A stretch of DNA of 42,413 nucleotides from an uncultured Victivallis sp. (GTDB lineage: Bacteria > Verrucomicrobiota > Lentisphaeria > Victivallales > Victivallaceae): contig CALXNS010000025.1 in assembly GCA_944389815.1 (NCBI GenBank), positions 1 through 42,413 on the forward strand. Reading direction: 5' to 3'. How positions within the stretch are numbered: position 1 is the stretch's first letter; the number at the start of each line of letters is the position of its first letter. The translations under genes were made by a program, and so were the position numbers. Shown here one piece after another: positions 1 through 7,747 of the stretch. The notes beneath the pieces are model-generated. The model was not told the origin of the DNA. It did not search any database and saw nothing but the letters and a program-made list of their open reading frames with translations.

Positions 1-266
1 GTTTTAATATAACTCTCTATTTTTATTTTTCAAGCTCGTTTTTTAAAGTTTTTCAAAACTTTTTTCAACTCGCTCGTTCCCTTTTTTCATCAGCATCTCC
101 GCTTTCCAGCGGCGACAGGGATATAAAGTATACCTTCCTCCCGCTTTTTCAAGCTCAATTTCAATTATTTTTGCATTTTATTTTCCGATCCGTCCCATGC
201 GTCCAATGCGGTTTTTAACGCTTCCGGCTCTGCGCCAATGAGTTTGGCCACATGAATCTTGCAGAA
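1..266. other. AT-rich intergenic stretch, no convincing gene
   Basis: This stretch is rich in T on the plus strand and lies downstream of the repeat lipoprotein. It holds an A/T-only inverted repeat at 45-62 (8-base arms) and a 12-base direct repeat (TTTTTCAAGCTC) at 26-37 and 145-156. An open frame of 28 codons on the minus strand (251 to 165, GTG start) follows the lipoprotein stop in the same frame, but it is too short to call a gene. No tRNA or other RNA gene was recognised. Confidence 0.5.
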
Positions 267-2087
267 TCAATACGAGAAAAAGAATATCCTTACAGTCGTC
301 TCCTCTCCTGCCGTTTCCCGCCCGAACATCCCGGCAGCAAAGTTCCAACCGCTTTTACCCGGTTCCTCGTAGATGGATATGAATGGGAAAACCGACGTCT
401 GCCGCGCTTCTCCGTTGTCGCGCACCCGGTAAAGTCCGCCAAGCACGGAAGCACTCCGTTCCCACGGGGTCCACTCCCCGCCGTATTTGCGGAAACGCGC
501 CGTTTGATCATTCCAGAACAATCCAAACAGGAGGCCGCTGTTATATTCCTCACGCTCGTAAACATAGCGTTCCAGCAGCAGTTCCCGCAGCGAATCCCGT
601 TCTTCGGCATTCTCCGGAACTGGATGATCAATCTTCAACTGCTGCAACAACTCCTGAATTTTCTTCCCTTTCTCCACTTCATCGAGGGAACTCACCTCCA
701 ACAGATGAGCCAGGTATCCCAGCGTATTTTCAACTCCAGCTGAGTCCGCCTCGAAGTAACGTTCCTCCTCGAATTTCGAATGCCAGAGTCCAAAGCAGCA
801 GGTGACTTCATCCCGTTTCGGACGACTTCCCCACCCCGGCAATTCGCTTCCCTCCGGAAGTTGACCATTCCGATATCGACCATAGAAAAGAAACGGCGTG
901 TCAAACGAAGGTGAATCAGAATAAAACGGCCAGCAAATCAAACTCTTTTCATCCCAGATCAGCAACGGCCACAGACAAGCGAGCCGCCGCATTTCCCCTT
1001 TTTTGATCTCCAGATCGAAAACCGGGCCGAGCACATTGAGTTCCCAGGTATTTTCTTCTCCCTGACTGTCATAATAATAAAGCGGAAACAACGCATGACC
1101 CGTTCTCATCTTCCAGAAAAGCGGAAATACTCCCCAGCTCCCGGAGGCGGCGTTTTCATTCCACCACACCGGGCCAAAGATGTTCAATCGATCGGGATTG
1201 CGCCATACCAATGGGAATACTCCCCAGTTCCCGGTGACGGCATCTTCGTTCCACCACACCGGACCAAGCAAATTGAAATGCCCCGGCCCGCGCCATACCA
1301 ATGGAAACAGCCCCCAGCTCCGTGGAAAACCTTCACTCCACCAGATCGGACCGAACACATTCAACCGGTTCGGATAACGCCATACCAATGGAAACACTCC
1401 CCAGCTCACACGATATGTCCGCGGAACCCACCAGACCGGACCGAACACATTCACACGCTCCGGACACCACCATACCAATGGAAACACTCCCCAGCTCCCG
1501 ACGGCGCCCTCATTCCACCAGACCGGACCGAACACGTTCACACACTCGGGATAACGCCATACCAATGGAAACACTCCCCAGTTCCCGGCGGAACCCTCAT
1601 CCCACCAGACCGGGGCAAATACATTCATCCGGTCAGGAAAACGCCATATCAAGGGAAACATCCCCCAGTTCCCGGACAATTTATAATACCAGAATGGCAC
1701 AACCGCGTAAAATTCACCCCATGTGCATTCCCAAAGCGGAAGCATTCCGAACGATTTTCCCGAATCCAGCCAGTACACATTGGCCACCCAGCCATCGTAC
1801 CGATTCCACGCCGAGAGAGGAAACAACACCGAATACTCCTCCCCGTCCTTAACGAACAACGGCCGAATGGCACCCCCCCGCGCGTCGAAGTCCGCCAGCG
1901 GCCATAAAACCGAACCTGACGAACCACTCTGCTGGTAGAACGGCCACAAATTGACCGCTCCGGAATCCGGCATCTCGCCACTGAGCGGAGACAGCCGCAT
2001 TGCACGACGCGAAGAAACACACCCGCACAACAAACTTCCGATCAACACCGCCATACAGCAAATCAGAAATGCATTTCCCCGCCTCAT
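267..2087 (-). CDS. Repeat lipoprotein with W-G-x-F-P-L tandem repeats
   Basis: Unknown function. The 606-residue product begins with a lipoprotein signal peptide: Arg residues at positions 2-3, a hydrophobic stretch, and a lipobox ending L-L-C-G-C near residue 23. It should therefore be anchored in a membrane, probably the outer one. Its first half carries tandem units of 29-30 residues with the core WGVFPLVW followed by NVFGPVWW, at least six good copies plus degenerate copies on both sides. The alternation of aromatic residues and turns suggests a beta-rich repeat fold; that is inference. The C-terminal third (about residues 400-606) is not repetitive and contains a charged helical part. 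It has its own likely promoter and sits behind the terminator of the ribosomal cluster, so it is probably transcribed alone. I do not recognise a named family. Confidence 0.85.
   Translation of the reverse strand: MRRGNAFLICCMAVLIGSLLCGCVSSRRAMRLSPLSGEMPDSGAVNLWPFYQQSGSSGSVLWPLADFDARGGAIRPLFVKDGEEYSVLFPLSAWNRYDGWVANVYWLDSGKSFGMLPLWECTWGEFYAVVPFWYYKLSGNWGMFPLIWRFPDRMNVFAPVWWDEGSAGNWGVFPLVWRYPECVNVFGPVWWNEGAVGSWGVFPLVWWCPERVNVFGPVWWVPRTYRVSWGVFPLVWRYPNRLNVFGPIWWSEGFPRSWGLFPLVWRGPGHFNLLGPVWWNEDAVTGNWGVFPLVWRNPDRLNIFGPVWWNENAASGSWGVFPLFWKMRTGHALFPLYYYDSQGEENTWELNVLGPVFDLEIKKGEMRRLACLWPLLIWDEKSLICWPFYSDSPSFDTPFLFYGRYRNGQLPEGSELPGWGSRPKRDEVTCCFGLWHSKFEEERYFEADSAGVENTLGYLAHLLEVSSLDEVEKGKKIQELLQQLKIDHPVPENAEERDSLRELLLERYVYEREEYNSGLLFGLFWNDQTARFRKYGGEWTPWERSASVLGGLYRVRDNGEARQTSVFPFISIYEEPGKSGWNFAAGMFGRETAGEETTVRIFFFSY
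1111..1680 (-). repeat. In-gene tandem repeat, 87 or 90 bp units
   Basis: The plus strand repeats a block starting CGCCATACCAATGG at about 1201, 1291, 1378, 1468, 1555 and 1642, with a more diverged copy at about 1111. The steps are 90, 87, 90, 87 and 87 bases, all multiples of three, so copy number can change without breaking the lipoprotein frame. Copies are similar but not identical, which suggests an older array rather than a fresh expansion. Confidence 0.9.
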
Positions 2088-2136
2088 CCGCGTTGCCCTT
2101 TCCGGTAACCATTCTGCTCAGAAAAAACAATCCGAC

Positions 2137-2164
2137 ATAATAAAAATAGCACTCCTCCGGACAA
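2137..2164 (-). promoter_or_regulatory. Probable sigma70 promoter of the repeat lipoprotein
   Basis: On the minus strand TTGTCC (2164-2159) and TATTAT (2142-2137) are separated by 16 bases, about 50 bases upstream of the lipoprotein start. It lies between the upstream terminator and the gene, where a promoter is expected. Motif reading only. Confidence 0.4.
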
Positions 2165-2180
2165 ATACAACCCACTCCAG

Positions 2181-2216
2181 AAAAACAAAAAACCCGCACC
2201 TTCATCCGGTACGGGT
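2181..2216 (-). terminator. Rho-independent terminator after rplQ
   Basis: Read on the minus strand, ACCCGTACC (2216-2208) and GGTGCGGGT (2200-2192) form a 9-pair stem with one U-G wobble and a 7-base loop. A run of T with one interruption follows at once (2191-2181). It ends the rpmJ-rplQ transcript about 55 bases after the rplQ stop. Confidence 0.88.
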
Positions 2217-2270
2217 CTTCTGTGAAATCAAACCTCCCCCCACCCAAGCGGGGAGGCATGGAATTTCCGC

Positions 2271-2684
2271 TTATTCGGCCTTGGCCTCCGCGGCAGCATC
2301 TTCCGCCTTCGTGTCCGCCGCCTTCGCATTGGCTTCCACCAGCTGAAGAATGCACATCTCCGCGGCGTCACCACGCCGCTTGCCCAGCTTGAGAATGCGG
2401 GTGTAACCGCCGTTACGCCCCTCATATCCCGGCGCAATCTCATCGAACAACCGCTTCACCGCACTCTTGTCGCGCAACTTGGCAACCGCAATGCGACGAC
2501 GGTGAAGATCCCCCTTCTTGCCGATGGTAATCAACCGCTCGGCAAAACTGCGGGCCGCCTTCGCCTTCACCAACGTGGTTTCAATCTGACCGTTGGCGAA
2601 CAGACTGCTGACCATATTCGCCAGCATCGCACGACGGTGAGCTCCGGAACGGCCGATTTTGAACGTATCTACTCTATGACGCAT
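2271..2684 (-). CDS. rplQ: 50S ribosomal protein L17
   Basis: Large-subunit ribosomal protein. The 137-residue product starts MRHRVDTFKIGRSGAHRRAM, the family hallmark, and contains the usual block TTLVKAKAARSFAERLITIGK in slightly varied form. The body is normal; after about residue 118 there is an Ala/Lys/Glu-rich tail, a common low-complexity extension in this family. It is the last gene of the ribosomal cluster: rpoA ends two bases upstream and a strong terminator follows. Co-expression with RNA polymerase alpha is the usual bacterial arrangement. Confidence 0.97.
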   Translation of the reverse strand: MRHRVDTFKIGRSGAHRRAMLANMVSSLFANGQIETTLVKAKAARSFAERLITIGKKGDLHRRRIAVAKLRDKSAVKRLFDEIAPGYEGRNGGYTRILKLGKRRGDAAEMCILQLVEANAKAADTKAEDAAAEAKAE

Positions 2685-2686
2685 GA

Positions 2687-3703
2687 TTACTTATTCTCCT
2701 CAACTTCGGACCGGACCCGAACCGATTCCGCTTCAAGTGCCGTCATCAGACGTTCGCTGAAGCTCATTCCAAGGGACAACCCGAACTTTTCAATTTTTTC
2801 CTTGATTTCATCCAGCGATTTCTTGCCGAAATTGCGGTATTTCAACATCCGGCTCTCCGTCTTCGTACAGAGTTCGCCGATCAGTTTGATGTTCGCACTG
2901 TTGAGGCAGTTCATCGCCCGAACCGAGAGATCGAGCACCTCGACGTCATGCGACAGCATCTTGAACATCTTGGTCTCTTCCTCGTTGAGCACCACATCCT
3001 TTTCCACCACCTGGCTGCCAAGGAAGGGCTGCAGATGATCCCGCAGAATCCGCGCCGCTTCCTCCAGCGCGTCCTGCGGCGCAATCCGACCGTCAGTCCA
3101 GATTTCCAGCTCCAAACTGTCCATCTCGGTCTCTTCTCCGACACGCGCGGCGCCAACCTGATAATTCACTCCCGTCACCGGGCTGAACAGGCAATCCACC
3201 GGAATCGTACCGATCGAACGCGGCGCAGTGTTCTTCTCCGCCGGCAGATAACCCTTCCCGGAAATCACTTCGATCTCCGCTCGGAACGGCAGCGACTTGT
3301 CCAGCGTGCAGATGATCTGCTCCGGATTGAGAACCTCAACCGAACTGTCGCAGACAATGTCCGCCGCCGTCACCTTGCCCGCCTTGTCCTTGCGGATCTC
3401 AAGCGTCTTCGGCCCTTCGGAATGCAGCTTCAGACGAACGCACTTCAAATTGAGCACAATCTCCGTAACGTCCTCGACCACATTGTCCAACGAGTCAAAC
3501 TCGTGCTTCGCCCCGTCAATCCGGACCGAGCAGATCGCCGCGCCTTCCAGCGACGAAAGCAGCACGCGGCGAAGCGAGTTCCCAAGCGTATGACCAAAAC
3601 CGCGCTGAAACGGCGCTGCGATGAATTTCGCATAGGTTTCGGTCGCGCTCGCCTCGTCTACCACGATCGACTTGGGCATCGGAAAACCGATTGCAGCAGT
3701 CAT
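2687..3703 (-). CDS. rpoA: DNA-directed RNA polymerase subunit alpha
   Basis: Alpha subunit of RNA polymerase, which nucleates core assembly and contacts promoter UP elements and activators. The 338-residue protein has the N-terminal dimerisation domain, including the block GFGHTLGNSLRRVLLSSLEG near residue 35, and a C-terminal domain from about residue 250 with the helix-hairpin-helix signature (SVRAMNCLNSANI, then RNFGKKSLDEIKEKI). Length is typical. The start has a strong TTTGGAGGATAAACT ribosome-binding region. The gene follows rpsK after 137 bases with no rpsD in between. Confidence 0.98.
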   Translation of the reverse strand: MTAAIGFPMPKSIVVDEASATETYAKFIAAPFQRGFGHTLGNSLRRVLLSSLEGAAICSVRIDGAKHEFDSLDNVVEDVTEIVLNLKCVRLKLHSEGPKTLEIRKDKAGKVTAADIVCDSSVEVLNPEQIICTLDKSLPFRAEIEVISGKGYLPAEKNTAPRSIGTIPVDCLFSPVTGVNYQVGAARVGEETEMDSLELEIWTDGRIAPQDALEEAARILRDHLQPFLGSQVVEKDVVLNEEETKMFKMLSHDVEVLDLSVRAMNCLNSANIKLIGELCTKTESRMLKYRNFGKKSLDEIKEKIEKFGLSLGMSFSERLMTALEAESVRVRSEVEENK

Positions 3704-3840
3704 AGTTTATCCTCCAAATTGATTATGCTTTACAGCACTTTTCCAATCATAAAGCTCTTCAGGAAACGCCCCGCTGACATATCACATCATTCTCTCCATC
3801 GACACATCCCGCGGAGGCTCCACACGCCTCAAGGCCCCTG

Positions 3841-4281
3841 TCAGACCCGGCGACGCTTCGGAGGACGGCAACCGTTGTGCGGAACCGGCGTAATATCCTT
3901 GATCGTACTCACTTCCAGTCCGGCCGCGGCAATCCCGCGCACCGCGGATTCACGGCCCGCTCCCGGTCCCTTGATCCGCACTTCCACTTCCTTCATTCCC
4001 AGAAGCTGCGCCTTCTTGGCCGCATCTCCGGCAATCACCTGCGCGGCATACGCCGTGCTCTTGCGCGACCCCTTGAATCCATTCTTGCCGCCGGTCGACC
4101 AGCACAGCACATTGCCGTGCAGATCCGTGAACGTCACTTTCGTATTGTTGAACGTCGCCAGCACGTACGCAATCCCGCTCGGAATATAACGACCGCTCTT
4201 ACCGCGCTGCTTCGGCGCCGCAGCAACCGGAGTCTCGGCCGCACTCTCGACCGCCTCGGTATTCTTAACTTCTTCCGCCAT
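3841..4281 (-). CDS. rpsK: 30S ribosomal protein S11
   Basis: Small-subunit platform protein that contacts 16S rRNA and mRNA near the E site. The 146-residue product has an Ala/Glu-rich N-terminal extension of about 30 residues, then the conserved core ([38 protein letters not shown]) and the classic C terminus [16 protein letters not shown]. It lies between rpsM and rpoA in the ribosomal cluster. The rpsD gene usually found next is absent here. Confidence 0.97.
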   Translation of the reverse strand: MAEEVKNTEAVESAAETPVAAAPKQRGKSGRYIPSGIAYVLATFNNTKVTFTDLHGNVLCWSTGGKNGFKGSRKSTAYAAQVIAGDAAKKAQLLGMKEVEVRIKGPGAGRESAVRGIAAAGLEVSTIKDITPVPHNGCRPPKRRRV

Positions 4282-4377
4282 GATATTTGATTCCTGTAAT
4301 CGTCTATTTTATCTATCCGTAACAACGACCATTCCGGAATTCATGCACTCTCCGGAACGCATCTCCCGATCCGGAGA

Positions 4378-4773
4378 TCAGGCCTTGGCCAGACGACGCT
4401 GCGTTTTATCGCGAATCGCGCCGATCGTGATTTTCTTCCCTTTGCGGGTACGAGCATTCGTCTTCGTCCGCTGACCGCGCACCGGCAACCCGCGGCGGTG
4501 ACGGATGCCGCGATAGCAGTTGATCTGCTGCAGACGGCGGATATCGGCGGCCACCATGCGGCGAAGATCTCCTTCCACAACGATGTCGTCCTGCAGGATC
4601 TTCGTGATCTGCGCAATCTGATCCGGCGAAAGATCCTTCGCCTTAAGTTCGCGGTCAATCCCCACACGCTCAATGATTTCAAGCGCTTTGGCCGGGCCGA
4701 CCCCATACAGATAACGCAGGGAATATTCAACCCGCTTGTTGCCCGGAATGTCCACTCCAATGATACGAGGCAT
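4378..4773 (-). CDS. rpsM: 30S ribosomal protein S13
   Basis: Small-subunit head protein that bridges to the large subunit and contacts the P-site tRNA. The 131-residue product begins MPRIIGVDIPGNKRVEYSL and has the helix-hairpin-helix YLYGVGPAKALEI, the RGIRHRRGLPVRGQRTKTNA block and a basic tail ending in Lys-Ala. Length and motifs are normal for the family. It follows rpmJ and precedes rpsK, which is the standard order. Confidence 0.97.
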   Translation of the reverse strand: MPRIIGVDIPGNKRVEYSLRYLYGVGPAKALEIIERVGIDRELKAKDLSPDQIAQITKILQDDIVVEGDLRRMVAADIRRLQQINCYRGIRHRRGLPVRGQRTKTNARTRKGKKITIGAIRDKTQRRLAKA

Positions 4774-4819
4774 AATTCTTTTTCCTGATATTATTTGTTT
4801 AATTCACATCCGAAGATCA

Positions 4820-4936
4820 TCAGCCCTGGCGCTGTTTGTGGCGCGCATCCCGGGAACAAATCACGCGGATGGTGCCGTTCCGTTTGACAATCTGGCAAAA
4901 TTCGCATCTGCGCTTTACCGACGCTCTGACTTTCAT
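4820..4936 (-). CDS. rpmJ: 50S ribosomal protein L36
   Basis: Small zinc-binding large-subunit protein of 38 residues. The translation begins [19 protein letters not shown] and ends [10 protein letters not shown], matching the L36 family over its whole length. The C-x-x-C pair plus the later Cys and His form the zinc site, so this is the zinc-containing (C+) type. A good GAGGGA ribosome-binding site lies 4-5 bases upstream of the ATG. It is the first gene of the cluster here: no infA or secY is found in the 370 bases upstream, before the divergent gene. Confidence 0.95.
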   Translation of the reverse strand: MKVRASVKRRCEFCQIVKRNGTIRVICSRDARHKQRQG

Positions 4937-5133
4937 GACATCCCTCACTTGCTTTCTTTAAGCCGACTCTACAAAACAAGGACAAACCAAGCGTTGCCGC
5001 CCCTTTTTACGCGGATTCACGCAAAATGGTTACGGCTGAACAACGCCAAGTTTGACAACATGCGCGAGACAACGCCTTCACGAGCGGTGGATATTTTCGA
5101 TATGAATTCGCCCTCGCATATTCCGATTTGTTT

Positions 5134-5162
5134 AAAATAATATCCCGCCAACGAAAAATCAA
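5134..5162 (-). promoter_or_regulatory. Possible promoter of the rpmJ-rplQ cluster
   Basis: Minus strand TTGATT (5162-5157) and TATTTT (5139-5134) are 17 bases apart, about 200 bases upstream of rpmJ. A better -10 match (TATTAT, 5142-5137) overlaps it but with only 14 bases of spacing. Weak call. Confidence 0.28.
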
Positions 5163-5234
5163 GCCCGATTGATATATTTTTTCCTTTTTTTTGCAATTCT
5201 CCTGCTATTTTAATCCTTTCTCCTCTATTCATGG

Positions 5235-5263
5235 TTGCATTAAAGGGATTTCTCCATTACATT
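5235..5263 (+). promoter_or_regulatory. Possible promoter of the PurF-like gene
   Basis: TTGCAT (5235-5240) and TACATT (5258-5263) are 17 bases apart, 43 bases before the gene start. An overlapping TTATAT at 5262-5267 is an alternative -10. Motif reading only. Confidence 0.3.
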
Positions 5264-5306
5264 ATATACGGATTGATTTGTTTCAACACTCTTACCGGGG
5301 GAAATC

Positions 5307-6752
5307 ATGGGCGGTTTTTTCGGCGTCGTTTCCGAGCAGGACTGTATTTGCGATGTCTTTTACGGAACGGATTATCACTCTCATCTGGGAACCAAGCGCG
5401 GCGGACTCGCCGTAACCGGCGAGAACGGACGCATCACCCGCAGAATCCACGATATCACCAATGCTCAGTTCCGATCCAAATTCGACGATGACATCGGCCA
5501 CTTCTCCGGTCGCGCAGCCATCGGCGTCATCAGCGATTACGAAGATCAACCGCTCATCATATCCAGCAAATTCGGCACATACGCCCTCGTCACCGTCGGC
5601 AAAATCAACAACATCGACCAGATCGCACAGCGCGCCTTCGACCAGGGATACGCCCACTTTTCCGAATCCAGCAACGGCGAACTCAATCCGACTGAAATCG
5701 TCGCCATGCTCATCAACCGCAAAAATTCCATCGTCGACGGCATCGAATACGCTCAGCGCGTCATCGACGGCTCCTGTTCGCTTCTGCTGCTCATCGGCGA
5801 AAGAATTTACGCCGCCCGCGACCGTTACGGACGAACCCCGGTCATCCTCGGAGAAAAGAACGGCGCCATCGCCGCCACCATGGAAAGCACCGCATTCCCC
5901 AACCTCGACTATCATTTGAAACATGAACTCGGTCCCGGCGAAATCGTCGAATTCGACAGCCGCGAAGCCATTCAGCGCAAAGCACCGGGTTCCACCATGA
6001 AAATCTGCGCTTTCTTCTGGGTTTATTACGGCTATCCCTCCAGTTGTTACGAAGGCATCAACACCGAAAGCGCCCGTTACCGCAACGGAGCATCAATGGC
6101 TGAAGACGACCGCGACATCCTCGACGAAATCGATTCCGTCTGCGGCATTCCAGACTCCGGAATCGCCCACGCAATCGGGTATTCCAACGCCGCGGGAAAA
6201 CCTTACCGCAGATCCTTCGTCAAATACACCCCCACCTGGCCGCGCAGCTTCATGCCTCAGAATCAGGCGATGCGCGACCTCGTCGCCCGCATGAAGCTCA
6301 TTCCGGTTCAGGAGCAGATCCAGAACAAGCGCATGCTCTTCTGCGATGATTCGATCGTGCGCGGCACCCAGCTGCGCGACACGGTGGTTCGACTTTACGA
6401 ACGGGGCGCGAAGGCCGTCCACATGCGTTCGGCCTGCCCGCCGCTCGCATTCGGCTGCAAATTCCTGAATTTTTCGCGGTCCCGTTCGGAACTCGATCTC
6501 GCCGCGCGACGCGCTATGGCCCGGCTGGAAAAACGGGAACTCACCGACGATGTGATCCGGGAATATCTGGTCTACGGTTCGGATAAATACAACGCCATGG
6601 TCGATGAAGTCCGCAAGGAACTCAAGCTTCACACCCTGAAATACCAGAGCCTCGAAAAACTGATCGCCTCGCTCGGCATCGCTCCCGAAAAAATCTGCAC
6701 CTACTGCTGGACCGGCCGCGATGTCGAGGATGAAACACCGGATTTTGAATGA
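5307..6752 (+). CDS. PurF-like amidophosphoribosyltransferase homologue lacking Cys1
   Basis: Resembles glutamine PRPP amidotransferase (first step of purine synthesis) over its whole 481 residues but lacks a key residue. The N-terminal Ntn-type domain starts MGGFFGVVS where active enzymes have a nucleophilic Cys as residue 1 after Met or a propeptide, so glutaminase activity should be absent. The C-terminal phosphoribosyltransferase domain keeps the PRPP motif RMLFCDDSIVRGTQL (residues 342-356). Four cysteines at 234, 384, 464 and 467 align in context with the iron-sulfur ligands of the Bacillus subtilis type. The ATG has a GGGGG box five bases upstream, and no earlier start would supply a Cys. 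I recall similar Cys-less proteins starting MGGFFG in Bacteroidota and Clostridia, so this is probably a real subfamily rather than an error. Its substrate is unknown. Spermidine synthase follows after 21 bases. Confidence 0.85.
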   Translation: MGGFFGVVSEQDCICDVFYGTDYHSHLGTKRGGLAVTGENGRITRRIHDITNAQFRSKFDDDIGHFSGRAAIGVISDYEDQPLIISSKFGTYALVTVGKINNIDQIAQRAFDQGYAHFSESSNGELNPTEIVAMLINRKNSIVDGIEYAQRVIDGSCSLLLLIGERIYAARDRYGRTPVILGEKNGAIAATMESTAFPNLDYHLKHELGPGEIVEFDSREAIQRKAPGSTMKICAFFWVYYGYPSSCYEGINTESARYRNGASMAEDDRDILDEIDSVCGIPDSGIAHAIGYSNAAGKPYRRSFVKYTPTWPRSFMPQNQAMRDLVARMKLIPVQEQIQNKRMLFCDDSIVRGTQLRDTVVRLYERGAKAVHMRSACPPLAFGCKFLNFSRSRSELDLAARRAMARLEKRELTDDVIREYLVYGSDKYNAMVDEVRKELKLHTLKYQSLEKLIASLGIAPEKICTYCWTGRDVEDETPDFE

Positions 6753-6773
6753 GTTTTTGCGGAGGCGGTGAAA

Positions 6774-7610
6774 ATGGCGGATTTCTGGGTCACGGAGGCG
6801 ATGAATGGATTCGGCATGACCGTTCAGGTCAAGCGCGAGATCTGTAAACGGCAGTCGAAATTTCAGAAAATCGAACTGTATGAAACCGGAAAACTCGGAA
6901 AACTGCTGCTGCTTGACGGCATCATTCAATTGACGAATTTCGACGAATTCGCCTATCATGAAATGCTCGCCAATCTGCCGTTTTATGCGCATCAGAATCC
7001 TCCGCGCCGTGCGCTGGTCATCGGCGGCGGCGACGGCGGGGTGCTCCGGGAACTCGGGAAACATCCGGAGCTTGAAACGATCGATCTTTGCGAAATCGAC
7101 GAGGAAGTCATCCGCGTCGCGCGCGAATTCCTGCCGGAGATCGCCTGCGGATTCGACGATCCCCGCGTCGCCGTCCACATCGCCGACGGCAGTGAATTCA
7201 TCCGGGAGAAAAATGCGTTCTACGATATCATCATCGTCGACTCCACCGATCCCGGCGGCCCCGGAACTCCGCTCTTCGGCGAAGAATTCTACCGCAACAT
7301 GAAACGCGCCCTCCGCCCCGGCGGCGTCATCGCAACCCAGGCTGAATCCCCCTATCTGCTGCCGGAAATCGTCGCGCGTCTCCACCGGGCCGCGCGCGCG
7401 AACTTCCGTTCCGTCGGTTATGCTTCCATCCTGGTGCCGACCTATCCCACCGGAACGATCGGAGCCTGCGTGGCCGGAGATATCGATGATGTCACACGCC
7501 CGACGCGGCCGGTTTCACCGGAACTTGCGGCAAAACTCCGCTACTACAATTCGGAGATCCACTCCGCCGCGTTCCAGAACCCGAATTTCGTCCGCGAACT
7601 CCTCCGCTGA
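6774..7610 (+). CDS. speE: Spermidine synthase
   Basis: Transfers the aminopropyl group of decarboxylated S-adenosylmethionine to putrescine. The roughly 278-residue protein has the N-terminal beta domain (LLLLDGIIQLTNFDEFAYHEM), the nucleotide-binding loop VIGGGDGGVLREL, the acidic ribose-binding region LCEIDEEV, and the catalytic segment VDSTDPGGPGTPLFGEEFY with the essential Asp. ATG at 6774 was chosen because GGAGG (6761-6765) is 8 bases upstream; the alternative GTG at 6768 is too close to it. It follows the PurF-like gene by 21 bases, so they are probably one transcript. Confidence 0.95.
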   Translation: MADFWVTEAMNGFGMTVQVKREICKRQSKFQKIELYETGKLGKLLLLDGIIQLTNFDEFAYHEMLANLPFYAHQNPPRRALVIGGGDGGVLRELGKHPELETIDLCEIDEEVIRVAREFLPEIACGFDDPRVAVHIADGSEFIREKNAFYDIIIVDSTDPGGPGTPLFGEEFYRNMKRALRPGGVIATQAESPYLLPEIVARLHRAARANFRSVGYASILVPTYPTGTIGACVAGDIDDVTRPTRPVSPELAAKLRYYNSEIHSAAFQNPNFVRELLR

Positions 7611-7747
7611 CGGCACGCCGATTCGAGCGGAAAACGAACCCGAATAAACCCGAACCGGGCCGCATTGCTCCAGAATCTCATCCTTTCCGGAAGATGCAAT
7701 ACCGCCCGCCCCTCCGCCCGGTTTTACCGTAATTCGGGATACGCGCT

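Larger units (their letters stand above)
4937..5306. other. Divergent intergenic region between rpmJ and the PurF-like gene
   Basis: 370 bases with no recognisable gene on either strand; a 71-codon minus-strand frame inside it resembles nothing known and has no ribosome-binding site. It should hold the promoter of the ribosomal cluster (minus) and of the PurF-like gene (plus). The ribosomal leader would be about 190 bases or more, long enough for a translational feedback structure, though I cannot identify one. A short ATCAA/TTGAT hairpin followed by T-runs occurs near 5158-5195 on the plus strand. Confidence 0.6.

Noticed and set aside
165..251. 28-codon minus-strand frame just after the repeat lipoprotein stop and in the same frame
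   Set aside because: The residues (VAKLIGAEPEALKTALDAWD...) look protein-like, and it could be a remnant of a longer C terminus. But it is very short, lacks a ribosome-binding site and has no recognised homology.
1111..1680. CRISPR-like periodic repeat
   Set aside because: Period is 87/90 bases with no conserved repeat plus unique spacer structure, and all steps preserve a reading frame; it is a protein repeat.
1095..1907. Long plus-strand open frame across the lipoprotein repeats
   Set aside because: It is the antisense shadow of the tandem repeat; the Pro/His/Arg-rich translation follows from the repeated codons, and there is no start signal.
2948..4189. 413-codon plus-strand frame opposite rpoA and rpsK
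   Set aside because: Composition is Arg/His/Leu-rich as expected for the antisense of GC-rich genes, and rpoA and rpsK are unmistakable on the other strand.
5017..5232. 71-codon minus-strand frame upstream of rpmJ
   Set aside because: Considered as infA or another translation gene, but the sequence does not resemble IF-1 or any ribosomal protein and there is no ribosome-binding site.
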